Source of the DNA: Hysterangium stoloniferum
Lineage: Eukaryota; Basidiomycota; Agaricomycetes; Hysterangiales; Hysterangiaceae
Assembly: GCA_015178975.1 (NCBI GenBank)
Contig: WHVD01000026.1
Location: 744,001 to 808,000, forward strand
DNA: 64,000 bases
Reading direction: 5' to 3'
In this document: one piece after another, positions 9,593-23,208 of the stretch
Layout of the letters: each line of letters opens with the position of its first letter
Numbering within the stretch: the stretch's first letter is position 1
The notes under the pieces: generated by a model
Told to the model about the DNA's origin: nothing
Seen by the model: the letters and a program-made list of their open reading frames with translations, nothing else
Databases searched by the model: none
Made by a program: the position numbers and the translations under genes

Positions 9593-12007
9593 TACTGTAT
9601 GTGGTCCATCTGATGAACACATGTTCAATTCTCCCCATCACAAGGATGTCTGATCTTCTTTTTATTTCTTTTCTTTTCTTCCTTGTTTTTTATAACAATT
9701 CACATTCCCTTATACATTTCTACTCCTCCTAGCTTCACCAATACTCAGATCTCAGCCAATCTCCTCATGCCAACAGCTGAGTGGAGTTCTAATTAAATAA
9801 TAATGAATGAAATGTAAATTCACCCAGAATTTTCTTATCTTGCTTTCCACCATCATCTTCACCTTTTTTAAATCTTTATTGGATTATCACACCATTGTAT
9901 GATGTCCCATAACAATCAAGCCAAATGCAAACTCCCCAACTTCAAGAGAATCCCAAAGATCCCTGCAGCTAGCACCTCTACAGTTGTGGTGTCCAATCTG
10001 GCTGCTTGCCTCACATAGAGAACAGCAAGAACAGTTGGACCAGCCTAGGGCCTCCACAACCCATAACACTGCCATCATTTTCAGGAAGATGGGGTAGTAT
10101 TGAGATGCTGGGGATACTCCCATTGAGCCTCTCTTCCCATTCCCACACCCAAAGAAGAAGCTGCTTAGTGAAGGAGGGATGAAGAGTTTGTTTAGAGAGG
10201 AGTCAGAGAAAAGGAATGAGAACAAGACAAGGATGCAAAGAAAGTGGTCAGCTCAAGGAGCTCTATCCAAACAAGAAAGGAGGGCATTAAGGAGGAGGGG
10301 GGGAACAATGAATCCCACCTCCATCATCTCACCTGAAGGACAGGAGTGGACTGACTCTTCAGCGACTGACACTAGCAATGGTAGCACACTTATATATCAG
10401 AGCAGTTGGTAGTAAGAGCAGGAAGGAAAAATAAGGGTCCACATTCTATGACTGGGATCTAATCAGGAGAATCTAACTGTGAGAGATCAGTCTAACATGA
10501 GGGGATGGGAACTACCCCCATGACTCATCCACAGGCATGGCCCCAGGGCAAAGGTCTACCAAATGGGACCAGTAGATTCTTCATCTGATTCCAATAAGAG
10601 CCAGTGAGGGAGTCCTATCTATGGACTGAAGTATTTGGGTGAAGGCTGTCATGAAGGATTTTTACTCCTGAGGCAGTGTCTAAAGAGGATGTCACCCAAA
10701 TGTGCCATCATAGGCATCCAAACCTGCCACCCTAATACTTGATTGCTCATTTTGCCTTCTCAAACCTATTCTACAATTCATACCAAGCATCCCCACTGTA
10801 ATCTCCATCTTGTCCTCCTGTGTCTGACTGTCCCCAACTGACTAAGTCACTTGAACCTCCCTTCTCCCCCTGACAGTTGTGACCTTATACCTCAAGGGTT
10901 GAGACCCAACATTCTATTCAAGTCTGCTCATTGACTTCAATTTCTTGTCACATCACTCTACTCACTCTGCTCAATAACTCCATACCCTCCTTGCATCTCT
11001 CTTGAGTATAATCCACTAGAAGTAAACCTTCTCTTACTTTAGAGCATGATCTACTAAGGAATTGACCTTGATGGTTCAATTCCCTAGCTCAATTCTCTAC
11101 AATCTTATTCATCAAGCAACTATGCAGTTACTCTCAACTGCAACTGACTATAATTTGTTTCTTTTCCTCTTTCTCTCCATAATCAATATTGTACTTAATC
11201 AGTTAATTTATATTACACTTCAAGAGTCAATATTCTTCATACAGAGTGGTTATTTACACAACTCTTCACACTAATCACCTCAAATATCTTTTGCCCTTTA
11301 AATTGCTGGCAGTAACAATTATCTTCCTTTGTCTTACATGTGAACATACTTGACCCGCATTAGCTTTAAATCAAATATACATAGTGCTAGTTAAAGATTG
11401 AATACATTTTTTTCTGAACACATTCTACCATTGCAATAAAACCCGAGCTTGTGCTGTTTTACCGCATCCATCTACAGCACTCTAGCGATTCCATAGGTCA
11501 TCTAAGCTATCAATATCCAAATTTTGCGTCGACAAAAGAGCCAATGTTGTATTTGAGTCGGGATTATCGCCCCGAAAATATTGATATTCCATTCCGTCAC
11601 CGTGATGCAACTCTTGAACAGCTTGATCTTCAAAGTGGAGAAGTTTCAGATTTACCTTGGTGTAGTTAGGCCACGAAAGCTGATATGCCTTGTCAGACAC
11701 GTAGAATTGGCGGTGGCTAACTGTGTAGATAAATTAAAGTTAATAATAAATACAATTGTTGGCTGCGTGGCATTTCTAATAAACCGCGCCGGATCTCAAA
11801 GACAAAGTTGTAGTGCCCAAGTTCCTTATGGACATTGTACCGTGCCGTCCCGTGTTGTTGCGGCATGGTGTAGTGAGCTATGGGGGTGTGTGGGTGATGA
11901 CCAAATAGAGTCGGATTTTTTTCTTTCAAATTGGATCAATCATCCGTCTTCCGTCTCCCTCGTCCTCGATCCTCGTTCCCTCGTTGACCCGATCACATCC
12001 TCTCACA
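9593..12007. other. Gene-poor spacer before NAP1
   Basis: The 9650-9720 stretch is T-rich. Bases 9880-10430 contain two short opposing frames with no recognisable motifs, and 10600-11280 is a C/T-rich, low-complexity-like region. No conserved protein, repeat family or RNA gene is visible. The last about 200 bases upstream of 12008 are pyrimidine-rich, which fits a fungal promoter or 5' UTR for NAP1. Confidence 0.5.
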
Positions 12008-13594
12008 ATGAGCTCGAATGTAAACATCCCATCCCAATCTTCCATCTCAGCGCCCACCCCTCAAAATACTCCCCTTACCACTGCGCCCATCTCCCATCAA
12101 CTCTCTCGACCGACTGTCCCAGACATCCAAGAGGGTGACGATGAAGACGATGGGGAGGAACCACCTACATCCCCTAGCCCTGGTCACAATGTAGGAAGGG
12201 CAGGCGTTAGTGGACTTGGACCGGAGCAAACTGCGATTCTGACCCAACTTGTCCAGGGAAAGTTGAGCAGCCTCGTTGGGAAGAGTTCTGGCTACATTGA
12301 AAGTTTACCAGTCGAGGTGAAGAGGAACGTGGAGGGATTGAAGGGCATTCAGATTCAGTTCACCAAGTTGCAGAAGCAACATAAGATGGAGGTTCTCGAG
12401 TTGGAGCGGAAGGTGAACCCAGCCATATGTCTTATCGATTCTTCGCTAATATCTCTCTTTCTAGTACCTCGCTCTCTATAATCCCCTCTTCGACCGACGC
12501 TATGCCATCACATCGGGCGCCGCCGCACCGACAAGGGCGGAGGTCACCGCCGGTGAAGCTCAATCCCTGGAGGAGGACCCAGAATACGTTGCCCTCCCAC
12601 CTACCTCACCCCCATTCACCCCCATCTCCCCCACCATCACATCGACTCCTGGCATCCCCCAGTTCTGGCTTACTGCCCTCCGCAACCACGTCGGTCTTTC
12701 CGATCTTATCACCGACCGTGATGCTGAAGCCCTCAAATACCTGACCGATATCCGCGTCTCATATCTGGAAGGTAACGAGGCTGGATTCAAGTTGACGTTC
12801 TTTTTTGAAGAGAATGAATTCTTCTCGGACAAGGAGCTTACCAAGACGTACGTGTACCGGGACGAGTTGGGCTACGAGGGCGACTTCGTGTTTGAGAAGG
12901 CGATTGGGTGCGAGATCAAGTGGAAGGAGGAGAAGGACTTGACAAAGAGCTTTGAGATTAAGAAGCAGAGGAACAAAAGTTAGTCACTGCGTCGTCTTCT
13001 CTGTGGTGCAGACGTCCCTGACCCCTTATTTGCAGATACGAACCGCACGCGTCTCATCCGCAAAGCACACCCTACCGAGTCCTTTTTCAACTTCTTCAGT
13101 CCACCCACCCCTCCAGATGAGGATGCCATCGAGAACGGTGAAGTCAATGATGACGAGTTGGAAGATATCGAGGAGAGACTCGAGTTAGATTTCCAGATTG
13201 GCGAGGACTTCAAGGAGAGGGCAAGTAAACATATTTTTTGTCATACAGCTGTCGCTCATGTCGCCCGCAGATCATTCCCCGTGCCGTCGATTACTTCACT
13301 GGCAAGGCTCTCGAGTACGAGGACATCGGCATGGACGATGAGGACGATGATGATGAGTTCGACGAGGACGATGAAGACGAGGACGATGAGGAAGAGGATA
13401 GCGATGACGAGGTAAGCTTGTCTCTGTGATTCCCATTCCAAGGCCCTTTTCGCATTCTCCTCTGGCTGGATACGCTGACATCCATTCTACAGGAGCATGA
13501 CGCACATGCCCATGCACGTAAACCTCCTCGGCGTACCGGGGGGGAGCCGGGCGCTGCGACCGTCGACCCAAAGGAAGACTGCAAGCAGCAGTAG
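12008..13594 (+). CDS. NAP1: Nucleosome assembly protein NAP1
   Basis: Histone H2A-H2B (and H3-H4) chaperone that shuttles between cytoplasm and nucleus and helps assemble nucleosomes. The exons that fit are 12008-12412, 12465-12978, 13036-13220, 13271-13411 and 13493-13594, giving 448 residues, which is normal for the family. An acidic N-terminal patch (GDDEDDGEE) is followed by the long dimerisation helix (residues about 70-135). Then come YLALYNPLFDRRY, the NAP core with FWLTALRNH, KLTFFFEENEFF and the ESFFNFFSPP block, and FKERIIPRAVDYFTGKAL. A very acidic tail (DEDDDDEFDEDDEDEDD) precedes the CKQQ end, a CAAX-like motif also found in animal NAP1 proteins. Intron 3 begins GCAAGT instead of GT. 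The frame requires it, because a GT donor four bases later would shift the frame. The start was chosen as the first Met of the conserved frame after the pyrimidine-rich leader. Confidence 0.95.
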
Positions 13595-16500
13595 ATGCTC
13601 GGCATTATGTGCGTATTGGCTGCGAGCCAGCGGGAGAAAAGAGCATATGACCCGTATATATAAAAGGACGTAGTTTGTCCCTCTCAGAATTTTTCTCCGT
13701 CTTCCGTGTTCTCGATTCTCAATCTCTTCCCACAAGCTCGCTCCTATCACCCCCATTTTAGTTCGCGTGGTTTCTCGTACATGATCTCCCCCGTCTATCT
13801 GCCCATCTACCCCCTCGCTGTCGTGTGCCACCACGTGGCATTCTCCCCATCATCCATATGTTTGTCTCTCTCTTTTAATAATTAACCCAGCATGGTTTTC
13901 CACTTTCCCATTTCACGCGGTGATGTTTTTGACGTGCTCGTGGTCGGTCTGGTTAATGATCTCAAACTTAACAATGTTTGTTCCGTTGGTTGGGAACTAA
14001 TCATTTGATTCAATCGTGGCATGTGTTGTATGTGAACCTTCCTGGTGTTCTTGGTTTGTCTCCACAGTTGAGGCCGCATCCATGAAAGTCAACTAAACTA
14101 AACATACACATGTCCAAGATCGGCCGTCAAGTTGACATGTATGATAAATGGAGAAATTGGGATTATTCCGGACTTAAGTAGACAATGGGGTGTGAGACCA
14201 TGAGGCAGATAAACCGCGTCTAAGTTTTGTACTTTGCCTGTCGAACTATAAATGGACTTCCACTTGCATCGTTTTGATGATTTGTGTTTTTTTCCACACG
14301 ATCGGATGGCAAGTAAATATTGCCCAACTTGAAAGTATACGGCGGACCCCTCAGATTACAACTAATTGCTACTAGATACACAAATTGAAGCACAACGAAT
14401 GGGGAAATGACACAAAACTTCCGGTCTCCGGGATAAATGGCGTAACAGCAACATTTCAACATCACATCCGCTGTGAGCTGCAGAGTAAAGTGCGACCTCA
14501 ACGTTAACGGCTATGCAACACTAATAAGTCCAGTTGCAATTAATTACAAAGACCTGATGGTCACTGTACGGCTGATTTGGGTATTTATTCCACCATAACT
14601 GCATGTTGGTTTTAAGGTGTGGTGAAACTTCCTGGTGATTCTGGTCAAGGTTGTGCAGGGTTGCACCCGCGGTGTCTTTTGTGCCATTTAGGTTGCTTTC
14701 TTCTTAGCATTGGTGTTATTAATAATGCAATTGTGGTTTCGTTTCCTCATTCTACCATCTGTCTGCAACAGATATTAGTCGTCGGGTACCTGAAAATCAC
14801 CGCCCAGCCCCTGACCCTCGCGCTTGCCAGGCACAAGATGATTAGGCTGCAGCCTGTGTGGACTCCTCGTCGCCATCTGACAATTCAAGCTCGAGAAAAC
14901 CCCTTGGAACTTATCTTGGTAGAGTTGGATATATTGTGAGTCTCATCTATGAACACGCACAGGCATACAGAGGCCGCAAGACTAATATTATACATTAGGA
15001 TGTTAAACATGTAGATCTCCAACCTTGGCAATACGTGGCGAGGAAAAGGGTACGAGTCTGCATCGCTTAGAACTGTCCAAAGTGTCCAATAAATTTTCGC
15101 AAATAAATATCACAATTAAAACAGTTCCAACATTAAAGGACTCCGAGTCGCTCATACCTCGCGCCAGGATGAAAACTTTCATAGACCGTTCTGGCGGCCA
15201 TGGAGTGGCATGTATTACAATGGGAACGTATGTTTTGCGTGGACATATTAATGTTCGGGCTTAAGTCATTCGGAAATTCATCGTGGTCATCTTGAACAAA
15301 TCCACGGCAGCAACGAAGACTCGGTAGTGGAGACGTAAAATATAATTTGGGTACTAATTTTGTCTGAACTACTCCTTCTGGCAAAAACATGAGGGGGGCC
15401 CTGAACACGATTTGAACAGTTCTTGCCAATGTGTAACGATAATATCTATGTTAGCCAATCCGCGAAGAAGATTGAAGGGCAGCACAAGGATTGCCGTGCA
15501 GATTGTATATACAATGTAAGTCTCTCGTTTCAGATACAAATAGCGGGAACAAAGGTTTAATTACGCGATGTTGTGCAGTTTAATTTAATTTTCTATAATA
15601 GACCTGCTAACTACGTAAGAAACGCTCACAGAGTATCTGAAATGCAGTAATATGACGTATTCCACTTATAGTTCCACCTCCTACATTGTCAAATTCATGG
15701 CCCGCGTGTTTTTTCTGTTTCTACATGATTCATCTTAGTCAGATCCTTTTCTACTTCACCTCTTTCTTCTTCTCTAAATCGCTCCTGCGTCACCCTACTA
15801 CACCGTCCGAGCTTTCAGACATGGCCAACAGCTCTCATTTCAACCGCTATATTCCAGAAGTTAATTCCGAATGACGCCTTGAGAGGGGGTGGTACGTATT
15901 ATGCACTGGTACGTATATCAATAGCGCGATGTTTAGGCCAAGACTACTATACACTAGTGGAGGAACGCAAAAAACGCAGACTAAACAACATCTCTGTCAA
16001 CCGTGTTGAAAAAATATCGCCATTCCCCTATGACTTGCGTATGTTCCCTGGTCATTTATTCACAGATCTGGATCACTCACGATTTGACAGATCCTTTCCA
16101 CCTTCGACCGCTACGCCAATGCCTGTCCTCTATAGTGTCATGTTTCTCAGAATATTCCAGCTGATTTACATTTCTTTCAAAAATTCTTGGGATTAAGAGG
16201 AGCCTTCGAACAATGGCGCGTGGACTTAGGTTACCATTTATCCTTACTACAGGCAAATCCCACAAAACATAAGCACCCATCTTATGCTAGTCATTCCCTA
16301 CCAGTTCAGTCGCAACTATCTACAGGGTTCGTGTGGTGTGGTATTTTATTTAAGCTCTCCAACTTGAGCATAAAAGTCACAGACATCACATTATCCGCTT
16401 GGAGAGGGATTTATCTTTTATTTAGCCAGTTCTCCGGTTGCAGGGCCTACCAGTGCGGGTCCTCAAACCAATCAGTAAATTGGTTTTTGATCCGGACGGC

Positions 16501-16938
16501 TCCAGGAGGAAGTCACCACATTCTAGGGGGCTCGTGTGGAGCGTCTGAAGCAGCCAGAATAGCCTACCAGCGCTTAAAACTATTTACTGATGGGTGAAAT
16601 TACACAGTTCATTGTACTCACTTGACGGTTCCGGCGGAGTAGGTTCGTGCACAGATGATGTCACGAGATGAACAAGGAATAGTAACATAGACACCAGCAC
16701 GCCGCAAGACCAGGAGTATTTCACCCCCCAATTCCAAACCTACGTCGTTAATGCGCCTCAATAAATTGATTTGGACATACTGGCGTATCCTGTGTGAATG
16801 TCAGGAGGGAAGTCTCAAAATATCCTACGCTTTCCATAATGAGCCTCAAGAAGGCGGCAAGGATTTAATGCCCGCTTGTGTATTCATAATGAATTGGTAA
16901 TACATGCGCTCGCACCTCAAACTCTTCTTCTGGACACC
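13595..16938. other. 3.3 kb without a recognisable gene
   Basis: Only short frames (up to about 135 codons) occur, none with a motif I recognise. A pyrimidine-rich block at 13680-13870 probably belongs to the NAP1 3' flank. No repeat from the transposon families elsewhere in the window is seen here. Codon-like structure is weak. A small, fast-evolving multi-exon gene cannot be excluded (for example around 15815-16600). Confidence 0.5.
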
Positions 16939-19574
16939 ATGTATCCAACCGATCCTGGACCGTTAGAGTACAAAGGATCGGATGACCGACCGCTGGACGA
17001 TGACGCCGCGATTCTCAAACAGCTCGGTCTCCGACATGAATTACGAAGGGAATTTACAAAATTCAGTTCGATATCGCTTGGTATGGCCGTTTTGGGGTGA
17101 GTCTCGCTGTTTTTTTTTTGTATCTAATGTAGTACTTGTATCAATATTTACAATCTATTCAAGCTGCGCACAGAGTATCGCAGCGACCGCCAATATTCCC
17201 CTTCTTCTCGGAGGACCTGCGACGTTGGTTTGGTCCTGGGCAATTGGGTCAGTTGGGTGTATGGCTATGGCAAGTTCTGTTGCAGGTAAGACCTTCCTCC
17301 TACTGTTACATGAACAGAACGCTTCCCTTCTTTGACCTCAGAGCTCGTTTCTGCGTATCCAACTGCTGGAAGTGTCTATACCGCAACCGCTTTTGTATAT
17401 CCTAGTAAATACAGGTCAAGCATTACATTTATTACAGGATGGTATGTTCTCGCATACTATATAACTTAAGTGACTTGACGGGTTTTTCAGGGTGAACCTA
17501 GTCGGACAAATAGCTGCTCCAGCCTCAGGGGCATTCGCGGTGTATGTGAACCATTATCAGCTATTGCGTATTCACAAACTATGTCTATCTACTCCGCTCC
17601 GTTTACTTCCAGGTCACAGATGATTTACGCAACAGTAACGATCGGAACCAATGGATCCTTCGTTCCCTCCAAGGGTCAAACAATGGGACTATTCGTCGGA
17701 TTGAATATACTTGTTGGAATTTTCAGTACTTTTCCGACTCTCTTTCAACATCGCATTGCCAGTATTTATGGCATGTCCATCCTTATTATTAGATCATACT
17801 TTATTAAATTTGATCCGTGTACAGTGTACGCTACGTTGGTGGCGGCCTTTGCAGTCATAATTGGCATACCAACTGGGGGAAGAGGTCATTTAGCCTCTGC
17901 AGATTTTGTGTGGACAAGGGTGTGTGAGGATAGTACTAAGAAGGTATGCGCATAATTATCCCCCTTTCATAGATCATCGATAATTCGGGATGGAATAATC
18001 GTGGATTTGCATTCTTCCTGGGATTATACAGTGTACAATGGGTATTGGTACGTTAGGAAATCACGCTATCTGTACCGTATCTTAAATATTTCTCAAAGAC
18101 AGGTTATGACGCCTGTGCTCGTGAGTCCACCTTTCCTTCGGAACCGTCAGGATCCTCATTGATCAACGACATACCAGATATGTCGGAAGAGACAAAACAC
18201 CCCGCAGTTGTGGCGCCCGTCGCTATCACACTATCTGTGGCCATAACAGCCGTGGTCGGATTCTTCGTCAATGTCTCGCTTTGTTACGGTATTCGTGACC
18301 TTAATTCACTCCCTGGTCCCACGGGTCTTGTCTTCTCGCAGGTTGAATTTTATAATCCACTTGGTTTAAACGATTCTCTCCAACCTATAGTTTTAGATTT
18401 TGTGGGACAATCTGGGGGGAGGCGGTGCTATTTTCGTAATGAGTCTTATTATCACCCCGTTATTATTAGGGGTGGGAGCTGTCCAGCTGGTGACCGTAAG
18501 AGGTAACGTGGAAATAGTCGAATGGAGCTTTATTAATGACGAATTTGATAGCTATTTATGCATTATCGAGAGATGTATGCACTCTTATTACTATCATAAA
18601 ACGAAACCTTAACTGAAACCTTTTAATCGATAGAATGGCCTTCCAGACGGGAAGCTCCTCTCCAAAGTATGGAAGGTTACACAGACGCCTGTTAATGCTC
18701 TCATTTTCGTCGTCATTATATCTATCCTTTTTGGACTACTCTCATTTGCATCATCTGTTGCAGTATGTATGATTCAATGTCACCGTTCCCTGAGTGTAAC
18801 GGAAAAGAACTAATAATCAATGTTGTACCCAGGTTAATGCTATATTCAGGCAAGTATATTGCATTCAATTACTAGTTTTGGTTCATCTACGGTCAAATGA
18901 TTCACCACTTCGAACAGCATTCCAGCGGTTGCATTGGACTTGTCATATGCCGTATGTATTTGGACATTAAACTATCGTTAAACAAGGGTCTAAAGTTCAG
19001 ATTAGATTCCTGTCTTCGGGAAGGTATTAATCCATTTCCAGTCAAACCCTGACACAGAGTTCACCCCCGGCCCATTCCATATGGGAAAATGGGGATATTA
19101 TGTGAATATGTACGCCATATCATGGTGAGTCTCTACGCTCCTAGAGGGTGTAATACGATGTCGATCTGTGGTTATGCAATGGAGGACAATTTTTCAAACA
19201 GGGTGGGCAGAATTTACTGATTTTCATAATGAACATTGCATAAAGAACGGCTCAATGCTCCAGCATCCTGATAATGCCTCAAGTTTTCCCAGTGACTACA
19301 ACGAATATGAACTACAGTAAGTCTATGCGCCTACACCAATCCATTTCTCTTCATCATTTGACCATGTTCTAATATGTATTACCATTTCCACATCAGCAGG
19401 ACCAATTGTTGGTGGTGTCGTGGGTGCATCCTGGTTGTGGTATACATTATATTGGGTAAGAATCCTCAAATATTCTAATGGGTTACTATACATATGACAT
19501 AGAATAAACACTATGTCGGACCGAGGATATCTATGGTAAACATTCAAGAAAAGGAGATACACATCAGTAAATAG
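16939..19574 (+). CDS. APC-superfamily amino-acid/GABA-type permease
   Basis: Membrane transporter of the amino acid-polyamine-choline superfamily, closest in pattern to fungal GABA/amino-acid permeases. Exons resolved by motif and splice site include 16939-17096, 17164-17285, 17342-17441, 17491-17541, 17613-17761, 17825-17943, 17973-18047, 18099-18120, 18178-18502, 18552-18574, 18634-18762 and 18833-18849, then 18918 to the stop at 19572. Family landmarks are the N-terminal LGLRHELRREFT and the TM1-TM2 region VLGCAQSIAATANIP. Next come ELVSAYPTAGSVYTATAFVY, IIDNSGWNNRGFAFFLGL, and the signature TGYDACAHMSEETKHPA. The C-terminal half has PTGLVFSQVEFYNPLG, YALSRDNGLPDGKL, VNAIFSIPAVALDLSYAIPV and QVFPVTTTNMNY. 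One intron (18850-18917) starts GCAAGT. Around 18385-18420, in a G-run, the frame seems to slip by one base, and the exon near 19190-19260 is unresolved. The gene may be functional or recently broken. Confidence 0.78.
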
Positions 19575-21410
19575 TTAAAAGAGAATGGAATGGAAAAATA
19601 TCTTTCCCGATGTATGTAGTCAATATTAAATCAAACATTAGTCGGAATGACTTCTCGCTCTTACATTGAACACTCGCCCTCACATGTTCTAGTCCGGAAA
19701 GATGTGCTACGGCGACCCATATGCAACTTTGATGACAGAAAAAGAACCAAGTAAGTTGCTCTATCACAAGCTCCAATACGTGTACCGTAGAAATTCAGAG
19801 AGTTGGAACTGCATCTCAACACGGCGAGCAAGGCCCAGCAAGAGTGAGTCGGGTTTTGGGGCGTAATAAAATCGATTCAAAAGCATTTGGAAGACACCAG
19901 GGAAACGGCAACAGTACAAGTCAATTACTACTTACATTAAACAATAGTCTAAAGAAATATCTGATAGACGGTTTGATTCCAGGGCGAGAGACACCCTCAG
20001 TACCATGTTTCTCCCCCATTGATGCATCCAAGGATAGAATTAAAATACCAATGTCGAGAGTAGTCAACTTCTTCTATAATAGCGGTTGTGTCAATAGAAA
20101 GACTTTAAAGGGGAATAACATAGTGCAGATAATGCATAAGCACTACCTGCCATGTTGCGTCATTGAATCTTGCGCCACTGGCCAGAGATGGAGTGTATAT
20201 CGGGTTCTGAGCAATTATAAGGTGAGGTTAGGTGCGTCACCCAGTCTCTGATGAATGCGCTCAGTAATAGATAACGGATAAGTAGGAAATCACAGCAAAG
20301 AGAGAATACTCACTAAAAACAATAATGGACAAGATGGAGGTAGAATGGGAGATGGGAGGTGCCGTGTTGATTACACTAATCAACATCTCCTTAGTTACGT
20401 AATTAGGAGTGCAATAAATGAAGAAGTACCGCCCGCAAAAATACCGATGTCGGGCACAAGAGGAGAACGTCACATAGCTCCATCACCGGAATCAACGCAA
20501 GCCGCACAAGGAAGGCCGTGAGCATTTTTATGACTATACAATGCCCTATAAATTATCTCTGTTCTAACAGTCGCGACGCTGGAATCGAAACTGGGCATTA
20601 ATGATGGTGTACATCATTTCTTCGCCCTGCAAGTGCATATTCATACAGAACTCCTCAATGATAAATAAAGGGGATTTCAAACCTAATAACATTATATATG
20701 CAAATTGAGGCGATCGTGGAGAGATGGAGCGAGCCTCTTAGGATAGGGTGAGTACACGTAGATGTAACTAAGCGAAAAACATGGGACGTGGCGCGACAAA
20801 AAGGCGACATTCTTCTCCTGCTGCACGAAAGAGAGAACCACCCTGTGAGGCTTAAGTAGTCTCAGCATCATGTGAGATAATCAATTGCAGCTATCCCGTG
20901 TGCCGCCGACCTCAATGACGAATCAGATAAATATTTAAATATTTAATGGGAAGCTCAGATGTCCATGCCACCTTTGTCATGGCATGCATTGTCGCATGAG
21001 GGACGAAGCAGAATCATATGTGGATACCGTGTGGATGCTGACCCCCATCAGGATTTGGGAATGTCTACACCCATTATGTAGACTTCCTAGCCTCCCTAGC
21101 CTCCCTAGATCTATAGTAAGCTTTTATACCGACAAGTAAATAGGGATCTCACGAAAGTAGTGTGTCTAGCCCAGTCTAGCCGAGCTAGCTAGCTCTCCTA
21201 GATGACTCTAGACAATATAGACGGCATACTTACTGATCTTCCCACTTTCCTGATGCCCTCCCCTGGACAGGATATACATTCTGAGATGCATGCGCAATTA
21301 CGAGATGACAGACCATAATGCCGCTCCATTCAATAGCTAATTCAGGAGATGTCAATTATCTGCGAGTCAAGAGAGGGCTCTGTCGCTTGGCCAGTACCTC
21401 TCTGGGTAGG
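19575..21410. other. Spacer with a CTAG-rich patch
   Basis: Short frames only (longest 135 codons at 19844-20251), none recognised. A patch at about 21085-21215 contains nine CTAG tetranucleotides in about 130 bases, including a CTAGCTAG run. No transposon family member is seen. Confidence 0.5.
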
Positions 21411-21900
21411 TCAGTCATGTACTAGACTACTGCACAATAAAATTTTAGTAATGCACCGAGGTTCACGACAAGTGACATGCAGGCTGCAGTTGGACTGAGT
21501 CTGCAACATATAAATTGTGAGACTGGACATGTAAAGCCGACATTGGATAAAGTGGGATGAGACATAGCTGGTCAGGGTGAAAATAATGTATCCAGACTGA
21601 TTTGATTGGGACTGAAATATATTCTGCATACTGTAGCTACCACCTAACATTCATTACAGTTAAAGGAATACTTCTCACTTAACAAAGCAGCCCTTTCCTC
21701 ATGCTGGCAAGAAAGACAAGACCAACTTTGATATACACCACACTGCACATAATCATCAGTAATACCACTCTTTAATAAGTAGGTTATGAGACCTTTTGGG
21801 TGATGAATAACTAGGTTACTCTCATTGTCTGATTTAATTGAATTAAATGTATTAGATGGTTGTTTCACTGGAATTGGAACAAGACCACCATCTGTCTCAG
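21411..21900 (-). pseudogene. Unrecognised ORF pair with CxxC motifs
   Basis: Two adjoining minus-strand frames (21868-21644 and 21650-21411) overlap out of phase. The upstream one carries WSCLSCQHEE and FNCNEC, a spacing that could bind zinc, but I do not recognise the family. The frame change at about 21645 suggests a broken gene. It lies next to LTR-like sequence (22368 onward), so it may be transposon debris rather than a host gene. Confidence 0.3.
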
Positions 21901-22367
21901 ATTATAGGACTGATAGAACATGCCTCTGAAGAGACTTGTGTTGTTTTGATAAGGCAGGAGATGTGAAATGAATATACTTGAGTGCTGAAGCAGTATTTTT
22001 GATCTCAGTAGCCTTATAATCATGCAAATACTGAAATGGATATGAGAGGCCTGATCTTTCTTCAGGAGGTATACAGGAGGAGTTATCAGTGATGAGTCTT
22101 TATACTAAACTAGAGTAAAGACAAAATACAAAATTGGAACAAAAGGAATAGAATGAACATAACTAGAACAAAGGAACTAACATGGAAACAAAAGATAAAC
22201 TGAAAGTGGATGCCCAAGAGACCAAGTGACTGGGTAGACACAATGGGAACCAAAGGCAAGTGTAGTCAGAATCTGGGTTCAGCACAGGAATAAGATGTAA
22301 ATGGGTTTTAAAATGGGAATCACATGATAGGTGAGGATTAGGGACACCATCAGAGATGCCATATTTG

Positions 22368-22900
22368 TGTTAAACTTGTGGCTTATGGGTGGGTATCCCA
22401 TGGATGTTCTGGGATAGGTAGGACTTAGCTTCAGCTTATATGCTGCATCCTTGCACAATTGTTGAGTCTGATTTCAGATGGAAGGACATGGGAGACCTGT
22501 GGGGTCCAGGAATACACAAAAAGGTAGAGATGGGAAGGGAAACCTGGGACTGTGGGAATATGCTATGTATCAGTCAGAGGACCCACAGGTTCTGGGAATA
22601 CACTGGTGTAAAGTTACTAGGACAAATAGATATAAGACTCTTAATCTTAAGGTTGTGGGTTTACCCCAGTGTGGGGCTCCAATATGTAAGACTTGACAAT
22701 GAGTTATTACTTGAAGGAACAAGATTGTGTGGTGACAAATTTGGACTGATAAGATAACCTGTTGATGGAAAGGGGTGGGGTATATGTTGCTACACAGTGG
22801 ACACAAATAAAAAGTGTTGATATTACTAAGCTACTGTACAGGACTATATCATTTAGCATGAAATATACTGGTGACCCACAGGTGTCATCACATTGAGATT
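22368..22900 (-). mobile_element. LTR-like fragment, family G
   Basis: The plus strand begins TGTTAAACTTGTGG at 22368. The conserved LTR motif lies 60 bases further (22428-22450) in the antisense orientation, the same geometry as in families A and B. The far end was not found, so the right limit is only an estimate. Bases 21900-22367 hold no recognised feature. Confidence 0.4.
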
Positions 22901-23208
22901 ACTACCAAATGGCTGGAATTTTAACAGATAGGCCATACAGGGTGGAGAGATGCAGGGGATCTGGAGGAGCAGCAGGGTGCGGTGAGGTTGCTGGATAGTT
23001 GGGGGAGTTCAAGCTGAATTTGTTGCAGTATGTGAGGAAGATTGTGGATGAGGGGTTTGGAGGCAAGGTGGAGGAGCTTATTGAAATGTTTTTTAGGCCA
23101 ATTTATTGAAGAGTGGGTTGTTGTGTTGTGTTGTGGATAGTTTCGAAGAATTGGTGAGATGTCATTGCTGATTTCTCTGTTTTTGGGAAGAGGCAATGAC
23201 ACAAACTT

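Noticed and set aside
9887..10412. Opposing frames of 112 and 77 codons
   Set aside because: No recognisable motif on either strand, no splice support, composition like the surrounding spacer.
13238..13605. Ser-rich and Arg-rich minus-strand frames opposite NAP1
   Set aside because: Shadows of the acidic GAC/GAG-rich exon of NAP1 on the other strand.
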